A stretch of DNA of 64,000 bases from Maribrevibacterium harenarium (GCF_006385675.1 NZ_VFRR01000013.1:37190-101189), one strand, 5' to 3'; positions 21,505 through 32,011 are shown, counted from the first letter of the stretch. Notes: generated by a model from the letters alone, not told the origin. Translations and numbers: made by a program.

Positions 21505-22741
21505 GCTGCACCTCCACTACTTGCTCGTCGAAATCTTCTGTAAAGGGAATGCCATCAGCCATTGGCTCACTCTCAGGCTCGGACATTTGCTCTGCCAATA
21601 CGTCACGTTTCGTTTCAATATCTACCCGCGCTACGATAAACAAACTGCCCAGCATGATAATTAAGCTACTGCCGCCATAACTGATTAATGGCAGAGTTAA
21701 ACCCTTGGTAGGTAGCACACCGGTATTTACGCCGATGTTAATAATAACTTGAGCGATCAATAGAATCGCGAAGCCGTAACAAATGTATGCTTGAAAAATT
21801 TTGTGGGCTGCTATCGCGCGCTGGCCGATGATAAACATCTGCGCCACCAACAGTCCGAAGACAAGCAGCAATAACATGCCGCCAAACAATCCTGTTTCTT
21901 CAACCCAAACAGAAAACACAAAGTCCGTATGAGCTTCGGGGAGATAAGCCAATTTTTGCACGCTGTTACCTAGCCCCAACCCAAACCACTCGCCTCGACC
22001 AAATGCAATCAACGCTTGCGATAGTTGATAGCCATCATTAAACGGGTCTTGCCAAGGATCCCAAAAGTTCATCAAGCGCTTCATCCGATATTCAGACGAA
22101 ACCGCCAATACCGCCAACGCCCCAGCGGCGGCGGCAATAGTCCAAAGGAAGTGTTTTAATGGCGCACCCGCGATAAATAGCAGGGCAAATACGGTTCCAA
22201 GAAGTACCACGGAAGCACCGAAGTCAGGCTCCTTCATCAGTAGCACGAGAAAGATAAAGGTAAAGCCGATTGGCATAAAGGAACCGATAAATAGGTTTTG
22301 CCTTACCCGAGCCGAGCGTCGTACCAAAAAGCCTGATACGTATAGCACCATCGCGACTTTGGCTGCTTCGGACGGTTGCAAGTTAAATACGCCTAAAGAA
22401 ATCCAGCGCTGACTACCATTCACTGACTTACCGATGCCGGGTATCAGCACCAATATAAGCAGCACTAACGCTAGCAACATCAGCAAAATGCTGCGCTCTT
22501 TTAATTGCTCAGTCGGCACGTTAATTAAAAAGGCACCAAATACTAAACCGATCACAAGGTATAGTAGTTGACGTGAAAGATAATAACTTGGGTAGCCAAA
22601 ATTATCGTTTGAAATAAACGTGGAGGCGCTGGCGACCATCACCAGCCCCAAGATCAATACTGCCATTACGGTGGCGACAAAAATGGGGTCAAGCCGAAGT
22701 ATATCCTTCGGCCGAATGGGGTCGATTAAACCACCGAGCAT
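21497..22741 (-). CDS. ftsW: Divisome peptidoglycan polymerase/lipid II handling protein FtsW
   Basis: FtsW is a SEDS-family glycosyltransferase working with FtsI. I chose the ATG at 22741 (414 residues, GGGGAG ribosome site 5 bases upstream) rather than an in-frame TTG eight codons earlier. About ten membrane segments are visible. SEDS signatures include VNGSQRWISLG, KEPDFGASVV and LPLISYGGSSLI. The start overlaps the murD end by 16 bases and the stop overlaps murG by 8. Confidence 0.97.
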   Translation of the reverse strand: MLGGLIDPIRPKDILRLDPIFVATVMAVLILGLVMVASASTFISNDNFGYPSYYLSRQLLYLVIGLVFGAFLINVPTEQLKERSILLMLLALVLLILVLIPGIGKSVNGSQRWISLGVFNLQPSEAAKVAMVLYVSGFLVRRSARVRQNLFIGSFMPIGFTFIFLVLLMKEPDFGASVVLLGTVFALLFIAGAPLKHFLWTIAAAAGALAVLAVSSEYRMKRLMNFWDPWQDPFNDGYQLSQALIAFGRGEWFGLGLGNSVQKLAYLPEAHTDFVFSVWVEETGLFGGMLLLLVFGLLVAQMFIIGQRAIAAHKIFQAYICYGFAILLIAQVIINIGVNTGVLPTKGLTLPLISYGGSSLIIMLGSLFIVARVDIETKRDVLAEQMSEPESEPMADGIPFTEDFDEQVVEVQRG

Positions 22742-24087
22742 GGAAGCTCCCCGACTAGCCGGCAAAAGTGCTCACCCCTAGCCTCAAAGTTCTTGTACAT
22801 ATCTAAACTGGCGCAGGCCGGCGAAAACAGCACAATATCCCCTGGAGCAACAGTGGCTTTCAAGGACTGGAAAATCTCCTCCAAATCTCGATAGCGACTG
22901 TAACCACAATGCTGCTGCTCTAACACTTGCTCGATGGCAGCAGCATCTTTACCAAATAGATAACTGTGTTTCACGAACTGCTTGGCAGCGCGGGCCAGGT
23001 CTTTAAAATCTGCTCCTTTGCCATCACCACCCGCGATCAGATGGATATTGCGAGCTGCAGAGCCAAACCCCTGTAAGGCAGCCAAAGTAGCGCCAACATT
23101 GGTACCCTTGGAATCGTTTATGTAGGTGACACCATCTACGGTGGCAACGTGTTCACAACGATGTGGCAGGCCAGCAAAGCTGGCAAGCACCTCAGCGATC
23201 GCCGGGTGTTTTGGATCAACACCACATAGCTCAACCATGGCAAGACAAGACAAGACATTTGCAAGGTTGTGTTTACCTTGCAGACGAATATCACTGGCCT
23301 TGTAGAGACGCTCCACCCCTCGGCATAACCAAAGATCGTCATCCTGCAGCAAACCGTATTCATACAAATCTGGCTGACCTGTGGTAAAAGCACGTACCGG
23401 GACGTTGGTCTGCAATAGAGGCACGGTCAGAATATCTTGCTTGTTACAAACCGCTCCTTGGCAACCTTGATAAATACGCTGTTTCGCTTTTTGATAGGCC
23501 AAGAGGTTCGGATAACGATCCATATGATCTTCCGAAACATTAAGCACACAGGCGACTTTCGCACCCAAATCCGTAGTCGTCTCCAGTTGAAAGCTAGACA
23601 ATTCCAACACGTAAAAATCCATGTCATCCGCTAACAGCGTGAGTGCTGGATCACCTAGATTGCCGCCCGCAACCGAACGCTTACCGACGGCTCGCAGCAG
23701 TAGATCAACCAACGTTGTCACTGTGCTTTTGGCATTTGATCCGGTAATCGCCACGATGGGAGCATTGGCATGTTCTTTAAACAGATCGATGTCGCCACGC
23801 ATTTGCACACCTTGAGCTGCTAGCTGCTGCAATACCGGGTGCGCCAATGGGATGCCAGGGCTGACATATAATTCCGTCACGCCAAGAGTAAGTAATGGTT
23901 CCAGAGAACCGGTAAAAATGTTCTCTGCCGGACATAAGGCTTGGGCAGCCTCTAAGCCCGGAGGAGTATCCCGAGAGTCGACCACATAGAACTCCAACCC
24001 TTGGCGGGCTAGAAATTCAACACAAGCAAGACCGGTTTTGCCTAGACCGACCACTGCCCGAACACGATCCGAACCAATAAGCGCCAT
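22726..24087 (-). CDS. murD: UDP-N-acetylmuramoyl-L-alanine--D-glutamate ligase
   Basis: MurD adds D-Glu to UDP-MurNAc-L-Ala. The 453 residues have a GLGKTGLACVEFL N-terminal motif, ATP loop ITGSNAKSTVTTL, HRCEHV and NDSKGTN substrate motifs, and SPACASLDMYKNFEARG near the end. Note the ATP loop reads GSNAKST where many Mur ligases have GTNGKST. The same alanine is seen in other MurD proteins, so it is not a defect. It lies 12 bases after mraY. Confidence 0.97.
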   Translation of the reverse strand: MALIGSDRVRAVVGLGKTGLACVEFLARQGLEFYVVDSRDTPPGLEAAQALCPAENIFTGSLEPLLTLGVTELYVSPGIPLAHPVLQQLAAQGVQMRGDIDLFKEHANAPIVAITGSNAKSTVTTLVDLLLRAVGKRSVAGGNLGDPALTLLADDMDFYVLELSSFQLETTTDLGAKVACVLNVSEDHMDRYPNLLAYQKAKQRIYQGCQGAVCNKQDILTVPLLQTNVPVRAFTTGQPDLYEYGLLQDDDLWLCRGVERLYKASDIRLQGKHNLANVLSCLAMVELCGVDPKHPAIAEVLASFAGLPHRCEHVATVDGVTYINDSKGTNVGATLAALQGFGSAARNIHLIAGGDGKGADFKDLARAAKQFVKHSYLFGKDAAAIEQVLEQQHCGYSRYRDLEEIFQSLKATVAPGDIVLFSPACASLDMYKNFEARGEHFCRLVGELPCSVV

Positions 24088-24099
24088 TTCTACGCTCCC

Positions 24100-25182
24100 T
24101 TAGCGAACTTTTAAAGTGGCTAGGCCAATCAACACCAAGCACACGGTAATAATCCAAAAACGTACGATCACTTTAGGCTCTGCCCAGCCCTTCAACTCAA
24201 AATGGTGATGAATCGGCGCCATGCGGAAAATACGCCGCTTGGTGAGCTTATAGGAGGCTACCTGAAGAATTACCGACACTGTCTCCATAACAAACACCCC
24301 ACCCATGATGAAAAGCACCAATTCTTGGCGAACAATCACCGCGATGACACCCAGTGCCGCGCCTAAAGCTAGCGCTCCCACATCTCCCATAAAAATCTGG
24401 GCGGGATAGGTATTGAACCAGAGAAAACCAAGGCCCGCTCCGACCAGAGCAGAACAAAAGACGATAAGCTCCCCGGTGCCGTGCACATAAGGGATCAACA
24501 AATACTCGGCAAATTTCACGTTACCAGTGAGATAGGCAAACAGACCTAACGCACCACCAACCAAGACAGTAGGTAAAATCGCCAAGCCATCCAAACCATC
24601 TGTTAAGTTAACGGCGTTACTGGTGCCCACTATGACAAAGTAAGTAAGTACGACGAAGAACACACCCAATGGTATGGCAACTTCTTTAAACAAAGGCACG
24701 ATCAGCTCTGTTTCTGCCGGTGTGGATGCGGTGTAAAATAAATACAAGGCCGCCCCGAGACCAAACACACTTTGCCAGAAGTATTTCCATTTAGCTGGTA
24801 GACCACGGGGATTCTTTTCGACGACTTTACGATAATCGTCTACCCAACCCACAGCCCCGAAAGCCAAAGTCGTCAGCAAAGTAACCCATACATATTCGTT
24901 GGTTAAGTCCCCCCACAATAATGTACTTACCGCAATCGAAAAGATAATCAGCGCACCACCCATGGTTGGCGTGCCTGCCTTACTGAGGTGGGACTGGGGG
25001 CCATCATCCCGTACTGCCTGCCCAATTTGTAGACGCTGCAATAAACAGATAACCCGCTGACCGATCAATAGAGAGATAAATAAAGCTGTCAATACGCCAA
25101 GAATGGCACGCAGGGACAAATAGTTGAAAACAGTAAAAAAGGTAAAGTGCTTGCTTAGGTATTCGGTAAGCAGGAGTAGCAT
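24100..25182 (-). CDS. mraY: Phospho-N-acetylmuramoyl-pentapeptide transferase
   Basis: MraY transfers phospho-MurNAc-pentapeptide to undecaprenyl phosphate, making lipid I. The 360 residues hold about ten membrane helices. Conserved loops include [10 protein letters not shown], the aspartate pair in [17 protein letters not shown] and the cytoplasmic HHHFELKGW. It lies 2 bases after murF. Confidence 0.98.
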   Translation of the reverse strand: MLLLLTEYLSKHFTFFTVFNYLSLRAILGVLTALFISLLIGQRVICLLQRLQIGQAVRDDGPQSHLSKAGTPTMGGALIIFSIAVSTLLWGDLTNEYVWVTLLTTLAFGAVGWVDDYRKVVEKNPRGLPAKWKYFWQSVFGLGAALYLFYTASTPAETELIVPLFKEVAIPLGVFFVVLTYFVIVGTSNAVNLTDGLDGLAILPTVLVGGALGLFAYLTGNVKFAEYLLIPYVHGTGELIVFCSALVGAGLGFLWFNTYPAQIFMGDVGALALGAALGVIAVIVRQELVLFIMGGVFVMETVSVILQVASYKLTKRRIFRMAPIHHHFELKGWAEPKVIVRFWIITVCLVLIGLATLKVR

Positions 25183-25184
25183 GA

Positions 25185-26555
25185 CTAGATTGGTTCCTGA
25201 CTGACAAGTTGTTGAACGATTTCTTCCATTTTGGCGGAACGCGAACCTTTAACCAATACCGCATTATGCTGATCAAGATCGGCAAGAAAAGTAATGATTT
25301 CGGCTTTGGTCGCACAGGACTGAGCTCGGCCAGCTTTGGACTCCTGCGCAAATGCTTGGGCAGCAATCGCAGCGACTGGGCCAAGGGTCAACATATGTTG
25401 AATGCCTTGCTGAGCGGCATAGCGGCCAAGTGCAGCATGAATTTCTGCTTCTTGCTCACCTAACTCCCCTAATGCACCTAGCACCAGCCACGATGTTCCA
25501 GCTTGCAAAGCTAACACGTCGATTGCAGCTTCCACGGATTTTGGGCTGGCATTGTAACAATCATTAACAAGAAGCGCCCCTGTTTTTGTCGTGAGCATCT
25601 CCATTCGACCAGGAACTTGGGCAGGAACCGATAGATGTGACAAAAATTCTGCTAAATCATAGCCTTGGGCCAGCATTGCAAGGCATACGGCCATGGCATT
25701 CGCTACCTGATGACGACCTGGCCGCTGTAGCCGTAACGGGATTGAATGTCCGTTCAGCAATAAAGTTACGTCTGAATGATTAGGGAAGAATTTGGCATCC
25801 TGGCAAATGAGTGTCGCGCCGCTATCTTGAACGAAAGAGAATGACCATACTCGACGCTCACCTGCTAATGCAACCCAATAGGAAAAGTGTGGATCATCTG
25901 CATTCAAAATGATGGTCGCATCAGGTTTAGCGGTGCTAATGAGCGCCCCTTTTTCCTCTGCGATACCACGAGTCGAACCAAAACCAGCCAAATGACTACC
26001 ACTGGCATTGGTTAAAATCACGATATCGGCTTGGATATAACGCCCAAGTTTTGGGATTTCACCGGGGAAACTCGTACCTGCTTCAATCACCGCGGCACCA
26101 TGCTGCGCAGATAAGCCTAACAGAGTCTTAGGTACGCCGATCTGGTTATTTAGGTTAGCTTGGGTTTTCAAGGTTGGCACAAAGTGCGCGAGTGTCGCTG
26201 CTAGCCAATCTTTGACACTAGTTTTGCCGTTACTACCGGTAATCGCAACAACAGGGCCTTGGAATTGTTGGCGTATGTGATTCGCCAGTAGACCGTAGGC
26301 TTCTCTGGTATCCGCCACTAGCACATAAGTAGAAACATTTACCGGCCGCTCAACCAGTACGGCAACCGCGCCCGCCACCATGGCTTGCTCGACGAATGCG
26401 TGGCCATCGAAGTGCTCTCCGCTAAGCGCGACAAATAACGCTCCCGTTAATTCACCGCGGGTATCTGTTTCAATCGAACTGATAATGGCATCCGCGCCGA
26501 CTAGCCGCCCATGACAAATTTGCGCGACGCGCTCCAGACTAAGCGTGACTAACAT
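25185..26555 (-). CDS. murF: UDP-MurNAc-tripeptide--D-Ala-D-Ala ligase
   Basis: MurF adds the D-Ala-D-Ala made by Ddl, completing the pentapeptide. The 456 residues have ATP loop [13 protein letters not shown] and [16 protein letters not shown] in the C-terminal part. Its ATG lies inside the murE end (17-base overlap), which implies coupled translation. Confidence 0.97.
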   Translation of the reverse strand: MLVTLSLERVAQICHGRLVGADAIISSIETDTRGELTGALFVALSGEHFDGHAFVEQAMVAGAVAVLVERPVNVSTYVLVADTREAYGLLANHIRQQFQGPVVAITGSNGKTSVKDWLAATLAHFVPTLKTQANLNNQIGVPKTLLGLSAQHGAAVIEAGTSFPGEIPKLGRYIQADIVILTNASGSHLAGFGSTRGIAEEKGALISTAKPDATIILNADDPHFSYWVALAGERRVWSFSFVQDSGATLICQDAKFFPNHSDVTLLLNGHSIPLRLQRPGRHQVANAMAVCLAMLAQGYDLAEFLSHLSVPAQVPGRMEMLTTKTGALLVNDCYNASPKSVEAAIDVLALQAGTSWLVLGALGELGEQEAEIHAALGRYAAQQGIQHMLTLGPVAAIAAQAFAQESKAGRAQSCATKAEIITFLADLDQHNAVLVKGSRSAKMEEIVQQLVSQEPI

Positions 26556-28011
26556 ATTGCGCTAAAGCCTCTTCTGCTTGTTCTCGGTCATCGAAATGGA
26601 ACCGTTGTCCGTTTATCTCTTGGTAGGTTTCGTGGCCTTTTCCCGCGATAAGTACGACATCGTGCCCATCAGCTTGGGCAATCACCTGGGCAATTGCTTG
26701 ACGTCGGTCGGGGATGGTTAGTACTTGAGCCATTTGTCTCGACACACCATGCAGTGCATCGGCGAAAATTTGTTGTGGATCTTCAGTGCGCGGGTTGTCC
26801 GATGTCAGCACCACACGATCCGCTCCAGCCAACGCCGCAGCCATCATTAGGGTTCGTTTACCACGATCCCGATCACCACCACAACCAAAGATGCAAATCA
26901 AACGCCCTTGCACATGTTCACGCACAGCCGCCAACGCCACTTGCAAGGCATCTGGCGTATGGGCGTAGTCCACCACCACGAGAGGAGCATTAGCACGAGT
27001 TACCACTTGCATACGCCCGGGGGCACCTTTGAGCTTAGAAACATGTTGTAATAATTGCTGCGGCTCCGACACCAGTGGCCATAGGGCCGCCAAAGCGAGC
27101 ATGGCATTTATCACATTAAAGCGACCTAGCAATGGTAACGCTACGTCGTAGGACTCACCATCCTTTACAAAGGCCACTTGAAAGCCGGATGGGTGGGGAG
27201 TGACGTTCGTAATTTGTAAATCCGCATCGGCAGCAAAGCCCACTGTACAGGTTTGACTCCCCCGGAGCGGCGACAGCATAAATTCACAATGCTCATCATC
27301 CACACAGCCAACGCCGAGCTCTATATTAGGCATGGAAAATAGCTTCTGCTTCGCCGCACCATAAGCTTCCATGGAACCATGATAATCCAAGTGGTCGCGG
27401 GTGAGGTTGGTGAAAATCCCTGTTGCTACCTCTACCCCTTCCAATCGGCCTTGATCTAGGGCATGGGAGGAAGCTTCAAAGGCAACCAGTTCCACACCTT
27501 GCTGCCCAAATTCAGACAAATATTGATGCAACGACAAAAAATCTGGCGTGGTGTGGGTGGCCGCTTGTAACTGATCCAAGGGCCCGAGGCCGAAAGTGCC
27601 AATCATGGCGGAGCGTAAACCACACGCTTGAGCCAGTTGTGCCAGATAAAAACAGGTAGAGGACTTACCATTAGTGCCGGTCACCGCGACGATATGCTTC
27701 GGGGCTGGGCCGTAGAACATGCGAATCAAGCCCGCGACTCGGTTGCGTATATCCTCCACTCGCAGGGCCACTACTCCCTTGGGGATAGACACTTCAATCT
27801 CTTGCGGTAGCAACACAAGTGAGCAGCCATTAGCAGCAACTTGCTCCAAATAGTCCCAACCGTTAGCGCTTACCCCAGCAAGCGCGACAAAGATTGTGTC
27901 AGGCCCAGAACGACGAGAATCGGTCACGAAGGACCGATACTCTGATGCTAACTCTGGGTAATTTTGGCTGATGTTAAGAGCGTCAAGCAGCGCCTTGGTG
28001 AGAATTGTCAT
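26539..28011 (-). CDS. murE: UDP-MurNAc-L-Ala-D-Glu--meso-diaminopimelate ligase
   Basis: MurE adds the third stem-peptide residue. The 490 residues have the ATP loop VTGTNGKSSTCFY and HTPDALQVAL. The DNPRTEDP motif is the known signature for meso-diaminopimelate rather than lysine, as expected in a Gram-negative. The ATG overlaps the ftsI stop by four bases. Confidence 0.98.
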   Translation of the reverse strand: MTILTKALLDALNISQNYPELASEYRSFVTDSRRSGPDTIFVALAGVSANGWDYLEQVAANGCSLVLLPQEIEVSIPKGVVALRVEDIRNRVAGLIRMFYGPAPKHIVAVTGTNGKSSTCFYLAQLAQACGLRSAMIGTFGLGPLDQLQAATHTTPDFLSLHQYLSEFGQQGVELVAFEASSHALDQGRLEGVEVATGIFTNLTRDHLDYHGSMEAYGAAKQKLFSMPNIELGVGCVDDEHCEFMLSPLRGSQTCTVGFAADADLQITNVTPHPSGFQVAFVKDGESYDVALPLLGRFNVINAMLALAALWPLVSEPQQLLQHVSKLKGAPGRMQVVTRANAPLVVVDYAHTPDALQVALAAVREHVQGRLICIFGCGGDRDRGKRTLMMAAALAGADRVVLTSDNPRTEDPQQIFADALHGVSRQMAQVLTIPDRRQAIAQVIAQADGHDVVLIAGKGHETYQEINGQRFHFDDREQAEEALAQYVSHA

Positions 28012-29765
28012 CGTCCCTGCACCACTCGATAAGGAACTTTTTTATCAAGACGCACTTCCCGCAGACCTTCCGGTAGATCAGGTGGCACATTCAACGTCGT
28101 CAGCGCCCCTTCCATTACGCGGGAAAACACCGGCGCCGCCACCTCGCCGCCATAATATTCGCGTCCTTTCGGATCATTTACCATCACTACCATCGCAAGG
28201 CGCGGATCGGACGCTGGTGCGATACCTGCAAATAGCGCGATATACTGATCGTATTCGTAGCCATTGGCACCCACTTTATGCACTGTCCCAGTTTTACCTG
28301 CCACTCGATAGCCGGGAATCTGGGCCGCTTTACCAGAGCCGCTTTTGACTACCGCTTCCATCATTTCAACGACATTCTTCGCCACATTACGTGGAATAAC
28401 TTGCTCACCGTCTCCCGCCACATCTTGTTTTAACAAAGTAACTGGAACTTTGTAGCCATAGTTCGCAAGAACGGCATAGGCTTGAGCGAGCTGCAATGTG
28501 GTGGCAGATAAGCCATATCCATAGGATAAGGTGGCGATTTCCGCTGGATGCCATTTTGGATGAATAGGTAAAACACCGCCGACTTCACCAGGGAAACTCA
28601 CCGGTGTGGTGCGACCAAAGCCTAACTCGTAATACAGGTTCCAAACGCTGTCTTGGGGTAATGATAAGGCAATCTTTGATGTGGCTACGTTACTCGATTT
28701 AACCAGCACCGTTTCTAAATTGATCTCGCCATAGTTACCTGAATCTCGAATGGTACGCCGTCCAAAGCGCAAATACCCTGGCGATGTATCAATCACGGAT
28801 TCGGTATTGTACTGACCAGACGCCAATGCTGCCGAAATGGTAAAAGGCTTCATGGTCGAACCTGGCTCAAATAAGTCGATTACCGCTCGGTTACGTAGCT
28901 GCTCATATTCAATAGTTGAGCGATCATTGGGGTTATAAGAGGGCTGATTCACCATCGCCAACACTTCCCCCGTATGCACATCTAAGATCACCGCAGAAGC
29001 GGATGTAGCACGGTGCTCCGTCACAGCGGCTTTTAGCTCCCGATAGGCTAGGTACTGAAGCCGCATATCAATACTTAAATTAATATTGGTGCCAGGCTGC
29101 TCCGGCTTCTCGTTGCCAAAGGTGCGAATCACGTTGCCTTTGAGATCCTTGAGATAGGTAAGCTCCCCCGGCTGGCCTTTCAACCGCGGTTCGTAGGCCA
29201 ATTCAAAGCCTTCCTGGCCCTGATCATCAATATTGGTAAAGCCCACCACATGGGCTGCAACTTCCCCAGCAGGGTAAAAGCGTTTGTATTCTTTGGTTTT
29301 GGTCACACCCACCACTTTTGCCGCCATGATTTGTTCTGCTTCATGGGGTGGAATTTGACGACGCAGGTACATAAAGCTGCGACTGCGATTCGTCTCAAAG
29401 CGTTCCTGTAACCAGGCCCGACCAACACCCATCACTTGGGCTAATCGAGTAATTTCTGCTTCTGGAGTAGTTTCGTCCTTAGTCGGATCGAGCGCCCAAA
29501 GCGCTTTGGGATTAGCAATAATCGTCCATGTAGGCGTACTTACCGCAAGCGGCTCACCGCGACGATCCAGAATCATTCCTCGGGTAGCGGGGATAGAGTC
29601 AGTACGGACAGCGCGCATTTCTCCTTGGTTTTTGAGGAAGTCTTTCTCAACGATTGCCAAGTAAAATAGGCGTGAAGCAGCAATCGCAAATAAGACTATG
29701 GCGATCCCATAAACCCACTTTAAGCGGCCACTTTCCGGGCGGTAGGAGCTCTCTTTCATCGTCAC
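28008..29765 (-). CDS. ftsI: Peptidoglycan D,D-transpeptidase FtsI (PBP3)
   Basis: FtsI crosslinks septal peptidoglycan with FtsW. The 585 residues have one membrane anchor at ~17-38, a pedestal domain (~60-220), and a transpeptidase domain. The active-site motifs are S303-T-M-K, S357-S-N and K491-T-G-T. It overlaps ftsL and murE by four bases each. Confidence 0.98.
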   Translation of the reverse strand: MTMKESSYRPESGRLKWVYGIAIVLFAIAASRLFYLAIVEKDFLKNQGEMRAVRTDSIPATRGMILDRRGEPLAVSTPTWTIIANPKALWALDPTKDETTPEAEITRLAQVMGVGRAWLQERFETNRSRSFMYLRRQIPPHEAEQIMAAKVVGVTKTKEYKRFYPAGEVAAHVVGFTNIDDQGQEGFELAYEPRLKGQPGELTYLKDLKGNVIRTFGNEKPEQPGTNINLSIDMRLQYLAYRELKAAVTEHRATSASAVILDVHTGEVLAMVNQPSYNPNDRSTIEYEQLRNRAVIDLFEPGSTMKPFTISAALASGQYNTESVIDTSPGYLRFGRRTIRDSGNYGEINLETVLVKSSNVATSKIALSLPQDSVWNLYYELGFGRTTPVSFPGEVGGVLPIHPKWHPAEIATLSYGYGLSATTLQLAQAYAVLANYGYKVPVTLLKQDVAGDGEQVIPRNVAKNVVEMMEAVVKSGSGKAAQIPGYRVAGKTGTVHKVGANGYEYDQYIALFAGIAPASDPRLAMVVMVNDPKGREYYGGEVAAPVFSRVMEGALTTLNVPPDLPEGLREVRLDKKVPYRVVQGR

Positions 29766-30040
29766 GGCTTCACTATAATTAGTTCATCTTGATCTGGTGC
29801 ATGCATATCTAAGGTTTTGATAGCAGCCTGCTCCAGTCGGCTTGGTTGTGTCAGGGCACTCTGCTCCAGCAGCAACTGCCCCCACACCACTTCGTAATTC
29901 ACTTCATCTTTTTTCAGCTTCTGTAAGTAAGCAAAGTCAGTACGAAAAGCGAATACCTGCATTACCAACCAGATAGCGAAAACGCCAATACTCGTTAACA
30001 GGACATAGAAAGCCAGCCATTCCCAAACTTTGCTAGTCAC
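29762..30040 (-). CDS. ftsL: Cell division protein FtsL, GTG start
   Basis: FtsL is a small bitopic protein that forms the FtsQBL complex. I place the start at the GTG at 30040, which overlaps the rsmH stop and has GGAG 8 bases upstream. This gives 92 residues with a short cytoplasmic N-terminus, a membrane helix at ~8-28 and a periplasmic leucine-zipper-like coil ([24 protein letters not shown]). An open frame to 30091 would place 17 implausible residues ahead of it. Confidence 0.9.
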   Translation of the reverse strand: MTSKVWEWLAFYVLLTSIGVFAIWLVMQVFAFRTDFAYLQKLKKDEVNYEVVWGQLLLEQSALTQPSRLEQAAIKTLDMHAPDQDELIIVKP

Positions 30041-30971
30041 GAATGCGCTCCATGATACGCAGCACCGCACTACGGGAGCGGACGTTATCACTCACCTCGC
30101 CTTTAGACGGTTTAATCGCCTTACCCACGAGTTTGAATTTGATATCTAGTTCGGCATTTTGAATCGGCAGATGTCGTGGTAAATCAGGGCCTTTACACTG
30201 GGTTCGCATAAACTGCTTGACGATGCGGTCTTCCAAACTGTGGAAGCTAATCACCACTAAACGACCACCTACTTTTAAGGCATCAGAAGCGGCTTTGAGG
30301 CCCTCTTCCAAGTCGCCAAGTTCGTTATTGATATGAATCCGAATGCCCTGAAAAGACCGAGTTGCTGGGTTTTTCCCTTTTTCCCAGGCTGGGTTCGCTT
30401 CCGCGACAATCTTTGCCAGTTGCTTGGTGGTCTCTATTGCAGTGTGACTGCGGTATTCACAAATCGCCCGGGCGATACGGCGGGAAAAGCGCTCCTCACC
30501 GAACTTATAAAGCACGTCTGCAATGTCTTTCTCATCGGCACGGGCTAACCACTCGGCAGCACTCTCACCCGCATCTGGGTTCATACGCATGTCCAGTGGA
30601 CCATCGTTCATAAAACTAAAGCCACGGCTGGCATCGTCTAACTGGGGCGATGACACACCCAAATCCATCATGATGCCGTCAACTTTATCAACGCCGAATA
30701 CTGCAGGAATGTGATCTGCCATATTGGCAAACGAGTCCTGCACAATACGAAAACGACTATCTTCCTGCTCCAGCACTTTGCCAAAGCCAATCGCCACCGG
30801 ATCTTTGTCAAAGCCCAACAAGCGACCATTACCAATTTTCGATAACGCCAAGCGAGTATGACCACCGCGACCAAAGGTGCCATCCACGTAGTCACCGTCC
30901 ACATTGGTGACCAGTTGATTAACAGATTCATCCAGCATTACGCTGATGTGTGAGAAGTCTTGCGTCGTCAT
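30033..30971 (-). CDS. rsmH: 16S rRNA (cytosine1402-N4)-methyltransferase
   Basis: RsmH (MraW) methylates C1402 in the 16S decoding centre. The 312 residues have [14 protein letters not shown] and [11 protein letters not shown] at the SAM site, [18 protein letters not shown], and [14 protein letters not shown] near the C-terminus. It overlaps the mraZ stop by four bases and ftsL by eight. Confidence 0.98.
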   Translation of the reverse strand: MTTQDFSHISVMLDESVNQLVTNVDGDYVDGTFGRGGHTRLALSKIGNGRLLGFDKDPVAIGFGKVLEQEDSRFRIVQDSFANMADHIPAVFGVDKVDGIMMDLGVSSPQLDDASRGFSFMNDGPLDMRMNPDAGESAAEWLARADEKDIADVLYKFGEERFSRRIARAICEYRSHTAIETTKQLAKIVAEANPAWEKGKNPATRSFQGIRIHINNELGDLEEGLKAASDALKVGGRLVVISFHSLEDRIVKQFMRTQCKGPDLPRHLPIQNAELDIKFKLVGKAIKPSKGEVSDNVRSRSAVLRIMERIRD

Positions 30972-31426
30972 AGTGTAATATCCAAACTTTCGAGAGACTG
31001 ACTGTCTTCTTGCGAAAGGGTTAAGTAATCATTACGTTGAGCATCCCATTCCTCGGCTGCCCAAATTTCCAATTTGCGCCCCTGCCCTAGCAGAGTCACC
31101 CGGCGCTCAATACCGGCAAATTCTCTGAGTGGTGCAGGTACTAACATACGTCCTGCACTATCGAGCTCTACATCCGTTGCATGTCCCACCAACAGCCGCT
31201 GTAACCGACGCGCTTGAGGTTGAAAGGATGGCAACTTATCTAACTTTTCTTGTATTTGCTCCCACTCTGACAAGGGGTAAAGCAACAAGCAGCGCGAGAT
31301 TGGATCGATTGTCACGACCACGCCAGCCTCGTCGTATTGACCAAGTTCATCGCGCAAACGTGCCGGAAGCGCTAAACGCCCCTTTGCATCTACACTGACT
31401 TGATGAATTCCACGAAACACGCCCAT
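30968..31426 (-). CDS. mraZ: Transcriptional regulator MraZ
   Basis: MraZ represses the dcw cluster by binding upstream repeats. The ATG at 31426 gives 152 residues with two SpoVT-AbrB-like domains ([22 protein letters not shown] and [17 protein letters not shown]). The frame runs on upstream to a GTG at 31453, but that would make the operator coding and gives no family match. It is first in the mraZ-to-lpxC unit. Confidence 0.97.
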   Translation of the reverse strand: MGVFRGIHQVSVDAKGRLALPARLRDELGQYDEAGVVVTIDPISRCLLLYPLSEWEQIQEKLDKLPSFQPQARRLQRLLVGHATDVELDSAGRMLVPAPLREFAGIERRVTLLGQGRKLEIWAAEEWDAQRNDYLTLSQEDSQSLESLDITL

Positions 31427-31427
31427 A

Positions 31428-31452
31428 CCCCACTTATCGACACTTTCTCCCA
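31428..31452 (-). promoter_or_regulatory. MraZ operator (three 5-base boxes spaced by 5)
   Basis: Read on the minus strand just before the mraZ ATG: TGGGA, TGTCG and TGGGG, each separated by five bases. This matches the known MraZ target of TGGGN repeats with 10-base periodicity, with a degenerate middle box. The third box also serves as the ribosome site, so bound MraZ could block both transcription and translation start. Confidence 0.8.
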
Positions 31453-31463
31453 CAATTTAACAC

Positions 31464-31488
31464 TTTTTTTATTTTTGAAATAAAAAAA
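31464..31488. repeat. A/T-only 11-bp perfect inverted repeat upstream of mraZ
   Basis: Seven T, then ATTT, a three-base loop, and the exact complement AAAT plus seven A. It lies between the rnpB terminator and the MraZ operator. Such tracts can act as UP elements or curved promoter DNA. No confident -35/-10 pair was assigned; TTAAAT at 31455-31460 is a possible -10. Confidence 0.55.
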
Positions 31489-31576
31489 TTTGATGGAAGC
31501 GGCAAAAAGCTGCCTCGATGCGGAAAATTTGCCGAGAATATTGGGGGAATTACCGGATTAGAAAAATGAAGGTACT

Positions 31577-31598
31577 GAAAAAACGCCAAGATAGCGTC
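31577..31598 (-). terminator. Terminator of the RNase P RNA gene
   Basis: A 6-bp stem (ACGCTA with TGGCGT, one G-T pair, loop TCT) is followed by six T bases on the minus strand, 22 bases past the rnpB 3' end. Confidence 0.75.
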
Positions 31599-31619
31599 GA
31601 GATAAAACAGTGAGGAAAT

Positions 31620-31967
31620 GTGCAAGCCGGCCGATAAGCCGGGTTCTGTCGTGGACAGTCATTCATCTAGGCCATACATCGCTGTATGGCTCAAGCAACC
31701 TACCCGAACTCAGCGCGGGTCACGCCAATGAGTTCCTATTTGGTCTTGCTTCAGGTGGGGTTTACCTTGCCACGATCTGTTACCAGTCGCGCGGTGCGCT
31801 CTTACCGCACCATTTCAACCTTACCGGCAGTAAACTGCTTAGGCGGTATATTTTCTGCTGCACTTGCCGTAGGCTTGCGCCCCCCAGGCGTTACCTGGCA
31901 CCTTACCCTGCGAAGCCCGGACTTTCCTCCCCTCTGCGAACAGAGCGGCGACTGTCTGGCCGACTTG
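31620..31967 (-). ncRNA. rnpB: RNase P RNA (M1 RNA)
   Basis: This is the catalytic RNA that trims the 5' leader of pre-tRNAs. Ends are set by the P1 helix: GCAAGUCGGCC at 31957-31967 pairs with GGCCGGCUUGC at 31622-31632. Conserved bacterial type A blocks are visible on the minus strand: AGACAGTCGCCGC, GAGGGGAGGAAAGTCCGGGCT, GTGCCAGGTAACGCCTGG, GGTAAGAGCGCACCGCG, the AGACCAAATAGG region, and ATGAATGACTGTCCACGAC before the GGTT-containing 3' end that contacts CCA. Length is about 346 bases. The gene sits between the Cpx-like kinase and mraZ. Confidence 0.97.
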
Positions 31968-31976
31968 CGGGGGGCG

Positions 31977-32004
31977 ATATTACAGCCCCCAGTAAGAATT
32001 GCAA
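31977..32004 (-). promoter_or_regulatory. Probable sigma-70 promoter of rnpB
   Basis: On the minus strand, TTGCAA (31999-32004) and TAATAT (31977-31982) are 16 bases apart, followed by a CGCCCCCC discriminator and the expected RNA start at 31967. GC-rich discriminators are typical of stringently controlled stable-RNA promoters. The -35 box lies 8 bases past the kinase stop codon. Confidence 0.65.
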
Positions 32005-32011
32005 GCCTTGG

